From Aquella oligotrophica (GTDB lineage: Bacteria; Pseudomonadota; Gammaproteobacteria; Burkholderiales; UBA11063), in contig NZ_CP024847.1 in assembly GCF_002892535.1 (NCBI RefSeq), positions 1,798,001-1,862,000 of the forward strand: DNA of 64,000 nt, given 5' to 3'. Under the pieces are notes generated by a model, which made no database searches, had not been told where the DNA came from, and saw nothing but the letters and a program-made list of their open reading frames with translations. This document shows positions 8,763-17,796 of this stretch, one piece after another; position 1 is the first letter of the stretch; the number at the start of each line of letters is the position of its first letter. A program made the position numbers and the translations under genes.

Positions 8763-10592
8763 TCAATATTCTAACTGACGAATTGGCTCATTTATATAAC
8801 CAATAGCATAGCTATCTTTATCGGTATGAATACCAGAAACACTAGATACTTCAGTAATAAATAAAGGTGTCATATTCGTTTTACGATTAATATATTTACC
8901 AAAGAATTTTGCTCGCTCATCAGAATCAGAGTGAACAACGGCAATTGATTTTAGTTGCTCTTTAATCTTTAATTCATTTAACTTTTTACAAATCTTCTTC
9001 CAACCACCACGCTTAGAAAAACTTGCACCAATTACTTTTGGCTTACCAGTATTAACATCTATTTGAATAATTGGCTTGAGGCGAAATAGCCCTGCAAGCA
9101 TTCCCATAGACTTGGATAATCTACCCGATCGAATCAATCCTTTTAGCGAGTTTAAAACAATCAATATATTAGCATTAGCCTTGGCTTCATCTAATGATTT
9201 AACAATAGCATCATGAGAACTACCATCTTTTATCATCTGTGCCGCCAGTGTAACCAGTAATGATAATGGAGCTGAATTAAGTTTTGAATCAATCACACTA
9301 ATTTTTTTATGTTTAAATTTAGCTGCCTGATTGGCAATGACATCGTAGGTAGAACTAAGACTACTACCAACAGTAATAATGATAATTGAATCATAAAATT
9401 GCTCAAGAAAGTGTAACGCTCTTGAAACAATCGCAGCCGAAGGTGCTGCAGTTCCAATTTTATTGTCATTATCATTAAGATAATCTAAAATCTGATGATA
9501 GTTTATTGAAATTTGATCAAGAAAAGAATGATTATTTACTTTTACCTGTAATGGAATTCTATAGATATTATTTGACTGGATAAATTCAAGAGGTAGATCC
9601 GCCATGGTATCAACGACTAAAGCAATCTTATTCCCAGCAGAATGATTATGTGCAATATTATATTGAAGCATCATATCATCAATCTTTTGATAAAGAATAT
9701 CTCCAGTTTCCGCCAATAAAGAGGTTACAGTATCTGGTTCATTGGTATGAATATGGAGCTTAAGCATTTGGGGTCCTTTACCTACAACTATGCTATCACC
9801 CAACCTATCAAGTTTTTTTCTTTCTTCATCTGAAAAATCAGTTTTTGTAGTACGAACAACAGTTTCAAAACAATATCTTAAATCTGGGATTTCGGTTACA
9901 TCTTCAAACTCATGTGATAACTTTGCAGTATTTTCTATATCGGCACTTCCAGCAAGAATTTTCTCTCTTTCATCCTTGCTACCAACAAGATAACCAAGCA
10001 TTCCCTCAAGGAAAGTTACAAAGCCCTGAGCTCCAGCATCCACGACATTATTATTACGTAGCACCTCTAATTGATTCATTGTTTCCCTAAGTGCTACCTT
10101 AGATTTTTCAACACTACTTTTAAAGCTATCAGCAAGATTTATTCCCGCATTTTTAAGAAGGTCACGATAGCTCTCCACCCACTTTTCCATAACAGTCAAT
10201 ATTGTTCCAGGCTTTGGATTACTTACTGATGCGTAAGCACTTTGATAACCCTTAGAAATCATCTCGACAAAATCGTGAAGTTTAATAAGAGTTTTTTCTG
10301 TAAGGCTATGTTGTGTGAGTCCATAAAAAAACTGAGAAAATATTAATCCAGAATTACCCGAACAACCAACTAACCCGTGTTGGGCAAGCTGATGCAACAA
10401 TTCAGGAGTATCTTTAGTTACTGATAAATTATCAACTATATATCTCATCATTGAAGCAAGGTTAGTGCCTGTATCTTTATCTGCGACAGGAAATACATTT
10501 AGTTCATTCAATTTATTTTCGTCGTTGATTACCTGCTTAGCACCAGACATAATCATGCCATAAAAAGTATCAGTTGATAATAAAGCATCCAT
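8763..10592 (-). CDS. DAK2-DegV fusion (FakA-FakB-like fatty acid kinase in one chain)
   Basis: 609 residues. Residues ~1-195 are a DAK2/DhaL-like kinase domain: NVFPVADKDTGTN with D38 and D40 placed like the Mg-ATP ligands of FakA, the GCSGNSG loop (about residue 112), and NVVDAGAQGF (about 185). Residues ~225-310 match the FakA middle/C-terminal domain (LGDSIVVGKG, KLHIHTNEPD). Residues ~323-609 are a DegV (FakB) fatty-acid-binding domain: VVDTMADLP, TAAPSAA in place of TSQPS, VGSSLSSTYD, and LIRSGRLSKSMGMLAG. In Firmicutes FakA and FakB are separate; FakB presents the bound acyl chain and FakA phosphorylates it. Convergent with the upstream operon; no strong terminator between them. Confidence 0.85.
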   Translation of the reverse strand: MDALLSTDTFYGMIMSGAKQVINDENKLNELNVFPVADKDTGTNLASMMRYIVDNLSVTKDTPELLHQLAQHGLVGCSGNSGLIFSQFFYGLTQHSLTEKTLIKLHDFVEMISKGYQSAYASVSNPKPGTILTVMEKWVESYRDLLKNAGINLADSFKSSVEKSKVALRETMNQLEVLRNNNVVDAGAQGFVTFLEGMLGYLVGSKDEREKILAGSADIENTAKLSHEFEDVTEIPDLRYCFETVVRTTKTDFSDEERKKLDRLGDSIVVGKGPQMLKLHIHTNEPDTVTSLLAETGDILYQKIDDMMLQYNIAHNHSAGNKIALVVDTMADLPLEFIQSNNIYRIPLQVKVNNHSFLDQISINYHQILDYLNDNDNKIGTAAPSAAIVSRALHFLEQFYDSIIIITVGSSLSSTYDVIANQAAKFKHKKISVIDSKLNSAPLSLLVTLAAQMIKDGSSHDAIVKSLDEAKANANILIVLNSLKGLIRSGRLSKSMGMLAGLFRLKPIIQIDVNTGKPKVIGASFSKRGGWKKICKKLNELKIKEQLKSIAVVHSDSDERAKFFGKYINRKTNMTPLFITEVSSVSGIHTDKDSYAIGYINEPIRQLEY

Positions 10593-10777
10593 GATTTTTA
10601 CCCATTTATATTTTTTATGATTTTAGCATAGTTCTATTATACTAACAATGCAAGTTTATTTACTTTATTAATGACGATAGATTAATAACTCAAAATAGTC
10701 AGAATAAATCTAGTTCATAAAGTATAAATACTTCAGTCTCATCTAGTAGAATTATTTGCTAAATAATGCATAAAATA

Positions 10778-10815
10778 AAAAAGGTGTTTAATATATATAC
10801 ACCTTTTTGTTTGCA
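10778..10815 (-). terminator. Rho-independent terminator for the b5-like gene
   Basis: Stem AAAAAGGTGT (10778-10787) / ACACCTTTTT (10799-10808) around an AT loop. On the minus strand it runs into T-rich sequence, about 60 bases after the b5-like gene's stop. The symmetric A and T flanks could let it work in both directions. Confidence 0.75.
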
Positions 10816-10866
10816 AATAAGTTATTAGATTATTAGATAGGTAATCTCTACTCTATAAACTATGGT

Positions 10867-11184
10867 TTATTTATAAATAGCAACCGGATTCAATTTTAGC
10901 TGTTTAACTACATTCGGACCATGTGGTGATTCGTCAATATGTGAAGTCAAATCGGTACCAGCAACCATTCCTTTATAATGTTTACCACCCTTCCAGGCAC
11001 TAACATTACTAACGTCATAAACATAGCCATTAAGCGCTACGTATGCTTTATGACCATTTTTACCATCATAATTTTTTAATGTTGCTGCATTCATTGTTGG
11101 TAGCTGAATTGCTGTGGCAGCATTTGCTGCTAGTATCCCACCTGAAATCAAAAATGCCAATAACCCTGTTTTAATTTTCCGCAC
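10867..11184 (-). CDS. Secreted cytochrome b5/MAPR-like heme-binding protein (GTG start)
   Basis: 105 residues when started at GTG 11184: a signal peptide (MRKIKTGLLAFLISGGILAANA), then one cytochrome-b5-like domain. The domain carries YDGKNGHKAYVALNG, VYDVSN, W-K-GGKHYKG, AGTDLTSHI and SPHG. These match the MAPR-type b5 group rather than classical b5, since the HPGG histidine motif is absent; the Tyr in KHYKG is placed like the axial heme ligand of PGRMC1. The start is decided by a perfect GGAGG five bases before the GTG; the longer ATG frame would place that GGAGG inside the coding region and bury the signal peptide. Probably periplasmic. Confidence 0.85.
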   Translation of the reverse strand: MRKIKTGLLAFLISGGILAANAATAIQLPTMNAATLKNYDGKNGHKAYVALNGYVYDVSNVSAWKGGKHYKGMVAGTDLTSHIDESPHGPNVVKQLKLNPVAIYK

Positions 11185-11267
11185 TGTAACCTCCATTAAA
11201 ATACAAATATTACTTGGAATTTTAACATGACACACAATTTCTCAAGAAATATATTTAAACTAAATTA

Positions 11268-11294
11268 TTGAAATACAATAACCCTACCCTATAT
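11268..11294 (+). promoter_or_regulatory. Sigma32-like heat-shock promoter of clpB
   Basis: TTGAAA at 11268-11273 and CCCTATAT at 11287-11294, separated by 13 bases. This closely fits the RpoH pattern (CTTGAAA, 11-16 bases, CCCCATNT). It lies about 36 bases before the clpB ATG, and ClpB is a standard heat-shock protein. Confidence 0.6.
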
Positions 11295-11329
11295 AAGGAA
11301 TAGGAAGCTTACGCAAAAAGGAGAATAAA

Positions 11330-13897
11330 ATGCGTTTTGATAAACTAACAACTAAATTTCAATCAGCAATGCAAGAGGCTCAAAGTCTTGCGCTTGCAAA
11401 TGATAATCCGTATATTGAACCACAGCATCTACTACTAGCTATGTTAAATGAAGAAAATTCAACGGTAGCAAGCATTCTAGCCAAAATAGGTGTAAATATT
11501 ACTCCGCTTAAAGTTGAATTAAATAGTAATATTGCTAGGCTACCAAAAGTATCTGGCTCTGGTGGGGAAATAAATGTTTCTCGTGATTTGGCAAATCTGT
11601 TAAATATAACTGAAAAAATTGCTATGAAACTACAGGATAATTTCATTGCTTCGGAGTTGTTCCTCCTTGCTGCATTAGAAGATAAAGGTGAAACTGGGCA
11701 GATATTAAAAAAATTTAACGTCAAACATACTGATGTAAATAAGGTAATTATGGATATCCGTGGCGGACAGATGGTAGATAGCCAAGATTCGGAGGCTCAA
11801 CGGGAAGCACTAAAAAAATATACCGTTGATTTAACTGAACGGGCACGAATCGGTAAACTAGATCCGGTAATTGGACGAGACGACGAGATTCGGCGGGCAA
11901 TTCAGGTACTCCAACGGCGGACAAAAAATAATCCAGTCTTAATCGGAGAGCCAGGTGTTGGTAAAACCGCAATCGTTGAAGGACTCGCGCAACGAATTAT
12001 AAATGGTGAAGTTCCTGAAGGGCTTAAAAATAAACGGCTTTTAGTTCTTGATCTAGCATCTTTATTGGCGGGTGCTAAATATCGTGGCGAATTTGAAGAG
12101 CGGCTTAAAGCAGTATTGAATGAATTAGCTCAGGATGAAGGTCAAACTCTGATTTTTATTGATGAGATTCATACTCTGGTAGGTGCAGGTAAGGCTGAAG
12201 GTGCTATTGATGCCGGGAATATGCTAAAACCAGCTCTTGCACGCGGTGAATTACACTGTATTGGAGCTACTACGCTTGATGAATACCGTAAATATATTGA
12301 AAAAGATCCTGCTTTGGAACGTCGGTTTCAGAAAGTACTTGTTGGAGAACCAACGGTAGAAGATACGATTGCGATTTTACGTGGCTTACAGGAAAAATAC
12401 GAAATTCATCATGGTGTTGAAATTACCGACCCAGCGATTGTTGCTGCAGCAGAATTATCACAACGCTATATTACCGACCGTTTTTTACCGGATAAGGCAA
12501 TTGATTTAATTGATGAAGCAGCTTCACGAATTAAGATGGAGATTGACTCCAAACCAGAATCAATGGATAAACTGGAGCGTAGAATAATTCAGTTAAAAAT
12601 TGAGCGTGAAGCAGTTAAGAAAGAGACTGATGATGCGAGTAAAAAACGCTTGGAAATTATTGAAAGCGAAATAAATGAGTTAGAAAAAGAATTTGCTGAT
12701 CTCGAAGAAGTATGGAATAATGAAAAAGCCATGGTTCAAGGAGCGCAATCAATTAAGGATGAGATTGACAAACTCAAGTCTGAGATTGAAAGCTTTAAAC
12801 GCAAAGGTGATTGGCAAAAAGTTGCTGAACTTGAGTACGGAAAGCTGCCCGAATTAACCGCACGTTTGGGACAGGCGGAAAAAGGAGAACATAAGCAGCT
12901 AAAATTATTACGTACTGAAGTTGGTGCTGAAGAGATTGCCGAAGTTGTATCAAGAGCAACGGGCATACCAGTTGCTAAAATGATGCAAGGGGAAAAAGAC
13001 AAATTACTTAAAATGGAAGATAAACTACATGAAAAAGTAATTGGGCAATCTCAAGCAGTAGAGGCGATTGCGGATGCAATTCGTAGATCGCGCTCTGGTT
13101 TATCTGATCCAAATAAACCATATGGTTCATTCTTGTTTCTTGGTCCAACTGGAGTTGGTAAAACTGAGCTTTGCAAGGCTTTGGCAGGATTTCTTTTTGA
13201 TAGTGAAGAACACTTAATCAGGATTGATATGTCAGAATATATGGAAAAACACAGCGTTTCACGTTTGGTAGGTGCCCCTCCAGGATATGTTGGTTATGAA
13301 GAAGGTGGTTATCTAACCGAACAGGTTCGCCGTAAACCATATAGTGTAATTCTCCTTGATGAAGTTGAAAAAGCTCATCCAGATGTATTTAATATTCTAC
13401 TGCAAGTACTTGATGATGGGCGTTTGACTGATGGACAGGGACGTACGGTTGATTTTAGTAATACAGTCGTTGTAATGACTTCAAATATTGGTTCACAGCA
13501 GATTCAAAGCATGGCACATGAGCCATATGAAGCAATCAAGGCTACGGTAATGGAGGAATTAAAACATTTCTTCAGACCAGAATTTGTCAATCGGGTTGAT
13601 GAAGTCGTTGTTTTCCATGGACTAAATCAGGAGCAAATACGCAGCATTGCCAAGATCCAGCTTAAACGCTTGGAAGAAAGACTGGCTAAAATGCAGTTAC
13701 ATTTACAGGTTAGTACTGAGGCACTGGATTTACTGGCAAATGTTGGCTTTGACCCAGTCTATGGTGCTCGTCCACTAAAACGGGCGATCCAACAATATAT
13801 TGAAAATCCGCTAGCTAAATCTATCCTAAATGGCAAATATGCTCCAGAACAGGCAATTATGGTTGAAGCTAGTAATGGTGAAATCATATTTAACTGA
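11330..13897 (+). CDS. clpB: ATP-dependent disaggregase ClpB
   Basis: Hexameric AAA+ chaperone that pulls apart aggregated protein together with DnaK. 855 residues, the normal length. In order: Clp N domain (~1-150), first AAA+ domain with GEPGVGKT (about residue 205), the coiled-coil middle domain (~405-525) that distinguishes ClpB from ClpA, and the second AAA+ domain with GPTGVGKT (about 605) and [17 protein letters not shown]. The pore loop motif [11 protein letters not shown] (about 250) is present. An AAGGAG ribosome site precedes the start. A sigma32-like promoter lies just upstream. Confidence 0.98.
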   Translation: MRFDKLTTKFQSAMQEAQSLALANDNPYIEPQHLLLAMLNEENSTVASILAKIGVNITPLKVELNSNIARLPKVSGSGGEINVSRDLANLLNITEKIAMKLQDNFIASELFLLAALEDKGETGQILKKFNVKHTDVNKVIMDIRGGQMVDSQDSEAQREALKKYTVDLTERARIGKLDPVIGRDDEIRRAIQVLQRRTKNNPVLIGEPGVGKTAIVEGLAQRIINGEVPEGLKNKRLLVLDLASLLAGAKYRGEFEERLKAVLNELAQDEGQTLIFIDEIHTLVGAGKAEGAIDAGNMLKPALARGELHCIGATTLDEYRKYIEKDPALERRFQKVLVGEPTVEDTIAILRGLQEKYEIHHGVEITDPAIVAAAELSQRYITDRFLPDKAIDLIDEAASRIKMEIDSKPESMDKLERRIIQLKIEREAVKKETDDASKKRLEIIESEINELEKEFADLEEVWNNEKAMVQGAQSIKDEIDKLKSEIESFKRKGDWQKVAELEYGKLPELTARLGQAEKGEHKQLKLLRTEVGAEEIAEVVSRATGIPVAKMMQGEKDKLLKMEDKLHEKVIGQSQAVEAIADAIRRSRSGLSDPNKPYGSFLFLGPTGVGKTELCKALAGFLFDSEEHLIRIDMSEYMEKHSVSRLVGAPPGYVGYEEGGYLTEQVRRKPYSVILLDEVEKAHPDVFNILLQVLDDGRLTDGQGRTVDFSNTVVVMTSNIGSQQIQSMAHEPYEAIKATVMEELKHFFRPEFVNRVDEVVVFHGLNQEQIRSIAKIQLKRLEERLAKMQLHLQVSTEALDLLANVGFDPVYGARPLKRAIQQYIENPLAKSILNGKYAPEQAIMVEASNGEIIFN

Positions 13898-13903
13898 TAA
13901 AAG

Positions 13904-13925
13904 CAGGTAAATTACCTGTTTTTTT
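13904..13925 (+). terminator. Terminator between clpB and tpm (probably both directions)
   Basis: CAGGT / ACCTG stem followed by seven T on the plus strand, seven bases after the clpB stop. The opposite strand enters A/T-rich sequence, so it may also end the leftward tpm transcript. Confidence 0.8.
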
Positions 13926-13957
13926 ATTATTTTTTATTAATTCTCAGATCTAATGAT

Positions 13958-14626
13958 TCAGTTACGAATTAATAAGCATGCAGTATTAGTTAATTCCACT
14001 GCTCCATGTGCCCTTATATTTGAGTCTGGCTGGATCATTTCACTCTGTTCTTCAAGAAAGGTAATTGAGAAATAATTAGTAAATAACTCTTTTACCTCAC
14101 TTTTACTAACCGAAAAAGGCGGACCTATTTCACTATTACATTGATAAGTTTTAATTTCTAGAAGATACCTAGAACCAGTTGGAAGTAATTCAGCAATTTT
14201 TTTTGCATAATTAATTCTTAATTGCCTAGGCAAAGCAACTAAGGCTGCCCGATCATAACAGAAATCTATTTTACCTAGATCTTCGCCAGTCACAGCAAAA
14301 AAATCACCACAATAAATGGAAATGTCATCCCCGGTATATTGTACAAATTTATCAGTTTCAGTAAGGGTATATTGAAGATAGTTTTCACTATAAAACTGTT
14401 GACAGGCAAGATTACTAAGCTCACAACCAATAACTTGACAACCAACATCAGTTAGCCATAACATATCAAGACTCTTACCACATAAAGGTACCAATACTTT
14501 TGGACTCTCAGCCAAATTAAGTTCACTAAAATACTTGGTAAGAAAATAGTTTGGTTTATCACGATGAAACCCTATTTCATTATTTTCCCAGCGATTGATC
14601 CAGAATTTCCCATCAACATGATTCAT
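13958..14626 (-). CDS. tpm: Thiopurine S-methyltransferase family protein
   Basis: 222 residues, the usual bacterial TPMT length. The family start is present (FWINRWENNEIGFH), then the SAM-binding VLVPLCGKSLDM motif (about residue 45) and the YDRAALVALP motif (about 127). These enzymes methylate thiols and, in bacteria, selenium or tellurium compounds; the natural substrate here is unknown. It lies 27 bases downstream of the glycerate kinase gene on the same strand, so they are probably co-transcribed. Confidence 0.93.
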   Translation of the reverse strand: MNHVDGKFWINRWENNEIGFHRDKPNYFLTKYFSELNLAESPKVLVPLCGKSLDMLWLTDVGCQVIGCELSNLACQQFYSENYLQYTLTETDKFVQYTGDDISIYCGDFFAVTGEDLGKIDFCYDRAALVALPRQLRINYAKKIAELLPTGSRYLLEIKTYQCNSEIGPPFSVSKSEVKELFTNYFSITFLEEQSEMIQPDSNIRAHGAVELTNTACLLIRN

Positions 14627-14653
14627 AAATTTTCTTTCAATTATTAAAACCTA

Positions 14654-15820
14654 TTATTTAAGATTAACCAAAGTCAAGCGCTTATTATAGACCTGATGAA
14701 GTAATCGGCATACATTAATAACACAATTGTACAGATTTTCACGACCTTTTAACAATGAATTGGATAAATCATCTGCTCCATTACTTATAGGGAAAATTGC
14801 AGTAACACCATTTTGGTATAAATAGTCTATGCGACCACTACTACGGCCACAAAATATCAGTAAAGGTTTATCATATTTTGTACAAAGTTGCGCTATCCGA
14901 TTAATTGTTTTACCATAAAGTGTCTGCTCATCCACCGAACCTTCTCCACTGATGACATAGTCTGCTATCGAAATTTGTTTCTCCAGCTCGGTATATCTGG
15001 CGATAACCTCAGCCCCGGGAGTAATTTTACCATTTAAGAGTAATAACCCAGTAGCTGTTCCACCTGCAGCACCAGCCCCCGGATAATTGCTATAATCCTG
15101 TGCTGTTAGTTTAAATAGCACTTGAGAATAGTTAGTCAATGCATTTTCAAGTTCATAAATAGCGGCGGTATCTGCACCTTTTTGCCTTCCATAAACATAG
15201 GTTGCACCATTTACCCCAAGCAATGGATTTGTAACATCACAAGCAATTTCAATGCTAAGTTCAAAAATACGTTTATCAATACCTGATAAATCAATATGTT
15301 TAATTTCTGCCAAAGCCCTGCCACCAAAGCCAATTTCATGGTTGTTGATATTAGTAAATTTCACACCCAAAGCTTGTAACATTCCAACACCACCATCATT
15401 GGTAGCACTACCCCCTAAACCGATAATAATTTTTTTAAGCGGATAATGATTAATTGCATGCAGAATTAATTCTCCCATTCCATAAGTTGTCGTAAATAAT
15501 GGGTTTCGCTGATCACTAGCAAGTAACTCTAGCCCAGCTACAGTAGCCAACTCAAAAATGGCAGTTTCATTATTGTCTATCAATAGATATTTTGCCTCGA
15601 CCTGATTATTAACTAATGCGCCAGTCACTTGACAAGTGACTGAGGTAGCTGGTAGTGCCGTAGCAATAGCATCCAAAAACCCTTGCCCACCATCAGATAA
15701 AGGAATGCCTACAGCTATTGCCTGAGGTATTACTGTTGTAATGGCATTTATTATCTGTGCACAGACTACAGTAGAACGCATTGAATCTTTAAATGAATCC
15801 GGACACACCAAAAACTTCAT
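14654..15820 (-). CDS. Glycerate kinase (GarK/GlxK family)
   Basis: Phosphorylates D-glycerate with ATP, probably to 2-phosphoglycerate as in the GarK/GlxK class, linking glycerate use to lower glycolysis. 388 residues against ~381 in the family. Recognisable are the N-terminal CPDSFKDSM motif, the IPLSDGGQGF segment (about residue 39), GLGGSATNDGGVGML (about 135), and PGAGAAGG (about 248). First gene of a likely two-gene leftward unit with tpm. Confidence 0.93.
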   Translation of the reverse strand: MKFLVCPDSFKDSMRSTVVCAQIINAITTVIPQAIAVGIPLSDGGQGFLDAIATALPATSVTCQVTGALVNNQVEAKYLLIDNNETAIFELATVAGLELLASDQRNPLFTTTYGMGELILHAINHYPLKKIIIGLGGSATNDGGVGMLQALGVKFTNINNHEIGFGGRALAEIKHIDLSGIDKRIFELSIEIACDVTNPLLGVNGATYVYGRQKGADTAAIYELENALTNYSQVLFKLTAQDYSNYPGAGAAGGTATGLLLLNGKITPGAEVIARYTELEKQISIADYVISGEGSVDEQTLYGKTINRIAQLCTKYDKPLLIFCGRSSGRIDYLYQNGVTAIFPISNGADDLSNSLLKGRENLYNCVINVCRLLHQVYNKRLTLVNLK

Positions 15821-15852
15821 ACCTGCACACCTTAATAGTATCTATCTTGTAC

Positions 15853-15959
15853 TATACTCAAACTATTTAAAGTTCCTGGGTTGTTGCTTCGCTTCTTACC
15901 AACTACTTGTAGGCTGCGTCGCTCGCACCTACCATGAATCTTCAATCTGATTGAGTATA
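15853..15959. repeat. Intergenic palindromic element
   Basis: Outer inverted repeat TATACTCAA (15853-15861) / TTGAGTATA (15951-15959). Inside it is a strong hairpin with GTAGG..TGCG pairing to CGCA..CTAC around a short tcgct loop (about 15910-15933), and a weaker GC-rich hairpin before it. It is markedly richer in GC than its surroundings. Its plan (outer stem, inner hairpins) resembles the element at 29447-29543, but the sequence differs. Confidence 0.4.
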
Positions 15960-15986
15960 AACCAATTATAAAACCTAGCAAAATCA

Positions 15987-16385
15987 TCAATGATCAAACC
16001 ATCCCAATTTTACAAGTATGCATGGACCACCAGCAATCACATTTATTCCATACTGATGACATTTATGAATAGCAGTCTGACTTTCAGCACCAGGTTGCAT
16101 CCAGATATTTTTGATACCTTGTTTATATGCTTCATCAACTAGTTTTTCAGTAACTATTGCTGGAGTTATTATCGACAAACTTTCTACATTTATAGGCAAT
16201 TCTGAAATTGACTGTAAACAAGAAATACCTTCAACTTCTTTTAAAACCGGGTGAATCGGATATACTTTAGTATAATGGCTTAAAAGACAACGGAAAACTT
16301 TATTACCATACTTTTCAGGATTAGCTGAAACACCAGCTACCGCGTATGCAGCAGAACTAAAAAATGTTTTTATCAAATCACTCAT
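15987..16385 (-). CDS. CoA-binding domain protein (YccU family)
   Basis: 132-residue single-domain Rossmann protein of the succinyl-CoA-synthetase-alpha CoA-binding type. Motifs: AVAGVSANPEKYGN near residue 16, VYPIHP near 41, IKNIWMQPGAES near 91, and GINVIAGGPCI near 112. Cellular role in the family is not established. An AGGTGC-type ribosome site is weak. Confidence 0.9.
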   Translation of the reverse strand: MSDLIKTFFSSAAYAVAGVSANPEKYGNKVFRCLLSHYTKVYPIHPVLKEVEGISCLQSISELPINVESLSIITPAIVTEKLVDEAYKQGIKNIWMQPGAESQTAIHKCHQYGINVIAGGPCILVKLGWFDH

Positions 16386-16469
16386 GATTGCACCATTTTA
16401 AATTGTTAGGACAGTTTTTGTTATACGATAAATTATAGCATATGTTAAAATTTTGACTTGCTTCATAAT

Positions 16470-16545
<76 letters not shown>

Positions 16546-16868
16546 CCACTTACAATGTAAACAGCCATACGATTATTTTATTATCTTCTTTTCCCTAAAA
16601 TTAACTATTTTTTCAATTAGCTGTCATAGGTACAAATAAAATAGCTATTTGCGTTACTGCTAAACTTGCGACAAACTACTTCATAATTTCTTTAATTTTA
16701 GTTTTAGCATACTTTTGAATACGAATTAACTGCCCCCGATATAAATATGTAAATTATTGGCTTTGGTAAAACTACTAGTAACAAATAACAATTTTGGACG
16801 GTACTGAATTATTCCATGATTAATTATAATTCTATCTTATCAGGATAACAATTTTAGGAATAGTCACC
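16546..16868. other. Intergenic stretch, nothing recognised
   Basis: About 320 AT-rich bases between tRNA-Ala and the small secreted peptide gene. I see no open frame with a ribosome site and no clear terminator hairpin after the tRNA. Confidence 0.5.
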
Positions 16869-16994
16869 ATGAGAAAATTATTCATTATTACCCTCATAAG
16901 TCTTAGCTTTAGCGTATTTGCGAATAATCCTACTTCACAGTTTGGGGATTTTAATATATCTCATAACTCAATGAGTCATGCCCACAGTAAGTAA
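16869..16994 (+). CDS. Small secreted peptide, 41 residues
   Basis: ATG at 16869 with an AGGAA ribosome site about 9 bases upstream. The product begins with a textbook signal peptide (MRKLFIITLISLSFSVFA) that would leave a mature peptide of about 23 residues. The mature part is polar and ends in a His-rich tail (H32, H37, H39), which could bind a metal. A hairpin followed by a T-rich run (17029-17058) lies just downstream, as expected for a real single-gene transcript. No family recognised. Confidence 0.6.
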   Translation: MRKLFIITLISLSFSVFANNPTSQFGDFNISHNSMSHAHSK

Positions 16995-17028
16995 GATAAA
17001 AAAGATGCTGCAAGGTTCCACTTTAAGT

Positions 17029-17058
17029 GCATACACACTCTGGTATGCTCTTCTTTTT
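17029..17058 (+). terminator. Likely terminator of the small secreted peptide gene
   Basis: Stem GCATAC (17029-17034) / GTATGC (17043-17048) followed by TCTTCTTTTT. Confidence 0.55.
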
Positions 17059-17147
17059 ACTTTATGCTTTGATGGTAAACCATTAGTAACTGTTTTTAAA
17101 TAACAGCTTTGGTTTAATTTGAAAAGGTTGTCCGTACTATAATGAAT

Positions 17148-17342
17148 TTATTTTGTCAGATTTGTATAGTTAAGCGAATAAATACCAGCAATTAGCTTAC
17201 TAAAATTAGCATACGCATCCCAAGCTCTAATTAATGTTTCTTTTATTGCTGATTCTGCATTAGATATCATTGTTTCACCGTCTGGAATACAATTAAGAAT
17301 TGCTGGATAAATTTTATTTTCGGTATTTTGAGTGTTTTTCAT
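17148..17342 (-). CDS. Small hypothetical protein, 64 residues
   Basis: ATG at 17342 with an AGGGG ribosome site 7 bases upstream, which supports a real gene. The protein is soluble-looking and mostly helical (ESAIKETLIRAWDAYANFSKLIAGIY). No family recognised. It could form a short leftward unit with the 45-residue frame at 17438-17575. Confidence 0.5.
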   Translation of the reverse strand: MKNTQNTENKIYPAILNCIPDGETMISNAESAIKETLIRAWDAYANFSKLIAGIYSLNYTNLTK

Positions 17343-17437
17343 TATGATCCCCTGAATGTTATTTTTGATACCATTATGATACTATTTTGACATAATAACC
17401 ATCAATAGACATTTTATCTATTGATCTATTGGCATAT

Positions 17438-17575
17438 TAAAGCTCAAAACTACTTGGTTTTATTTTCACGATTAAATATTCTTGATATACTTAAATAAGC
17501 CAAACATTCTGCTTCTGCATTTTTCGAAATAAACTTAAAATACGACTTTAAAAGATCTGCTATTTTCTTGAGCAT
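17438..17575 (-). CDS. Possible small protein, 45 residues
   Basis: ATG at 17575 preceded by GGAAGAG, reading 45 codons to TAA at 17438. It begins with an amphipathic basic helix (MLKKIADLLKSYFKFISK). No family recognised. It lies upstream of, and on the same strand as, the 64-residue gene. Confidence 0.35.
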
Positions 17576-17796
17576 GGTATCTCTTCCAAACTAATTGCTT
17601 CATCATGGATTGTATATGTAATTGGAAGATTTGTGTACCGTCCAAAAATGATGATACAGAAAAGGTAGCCATAAAGGAACAAAGCAAGAAGATTGATAAA
17701 CTAATGAAGAAACTCGAAAAGTGAAAAATTTCAAAATAAAATGAATAGTGTAAGAATAAAAGGCTAATATTAGCTTCTCAATACCTACTACCACTA

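Noticed and set aside
14654-15820. Plus-strand frames inside the glycerate kinase gene
   Set aside because: Complement of a clear coding gene with conserved family motifs.
17605-17724. 39-codon plus-strand frame ending in a Lys/Glu-rich helix
   Set aside because: The tail looks like a coiled coil, but there is no ribosome site and no homolog I recognise.
17603-17794. 63-codon hydrophobic minus-strand frame
   Set aside because: No ribosome site and unlikely residue make-up; probably the complement of AT-rich DNA.
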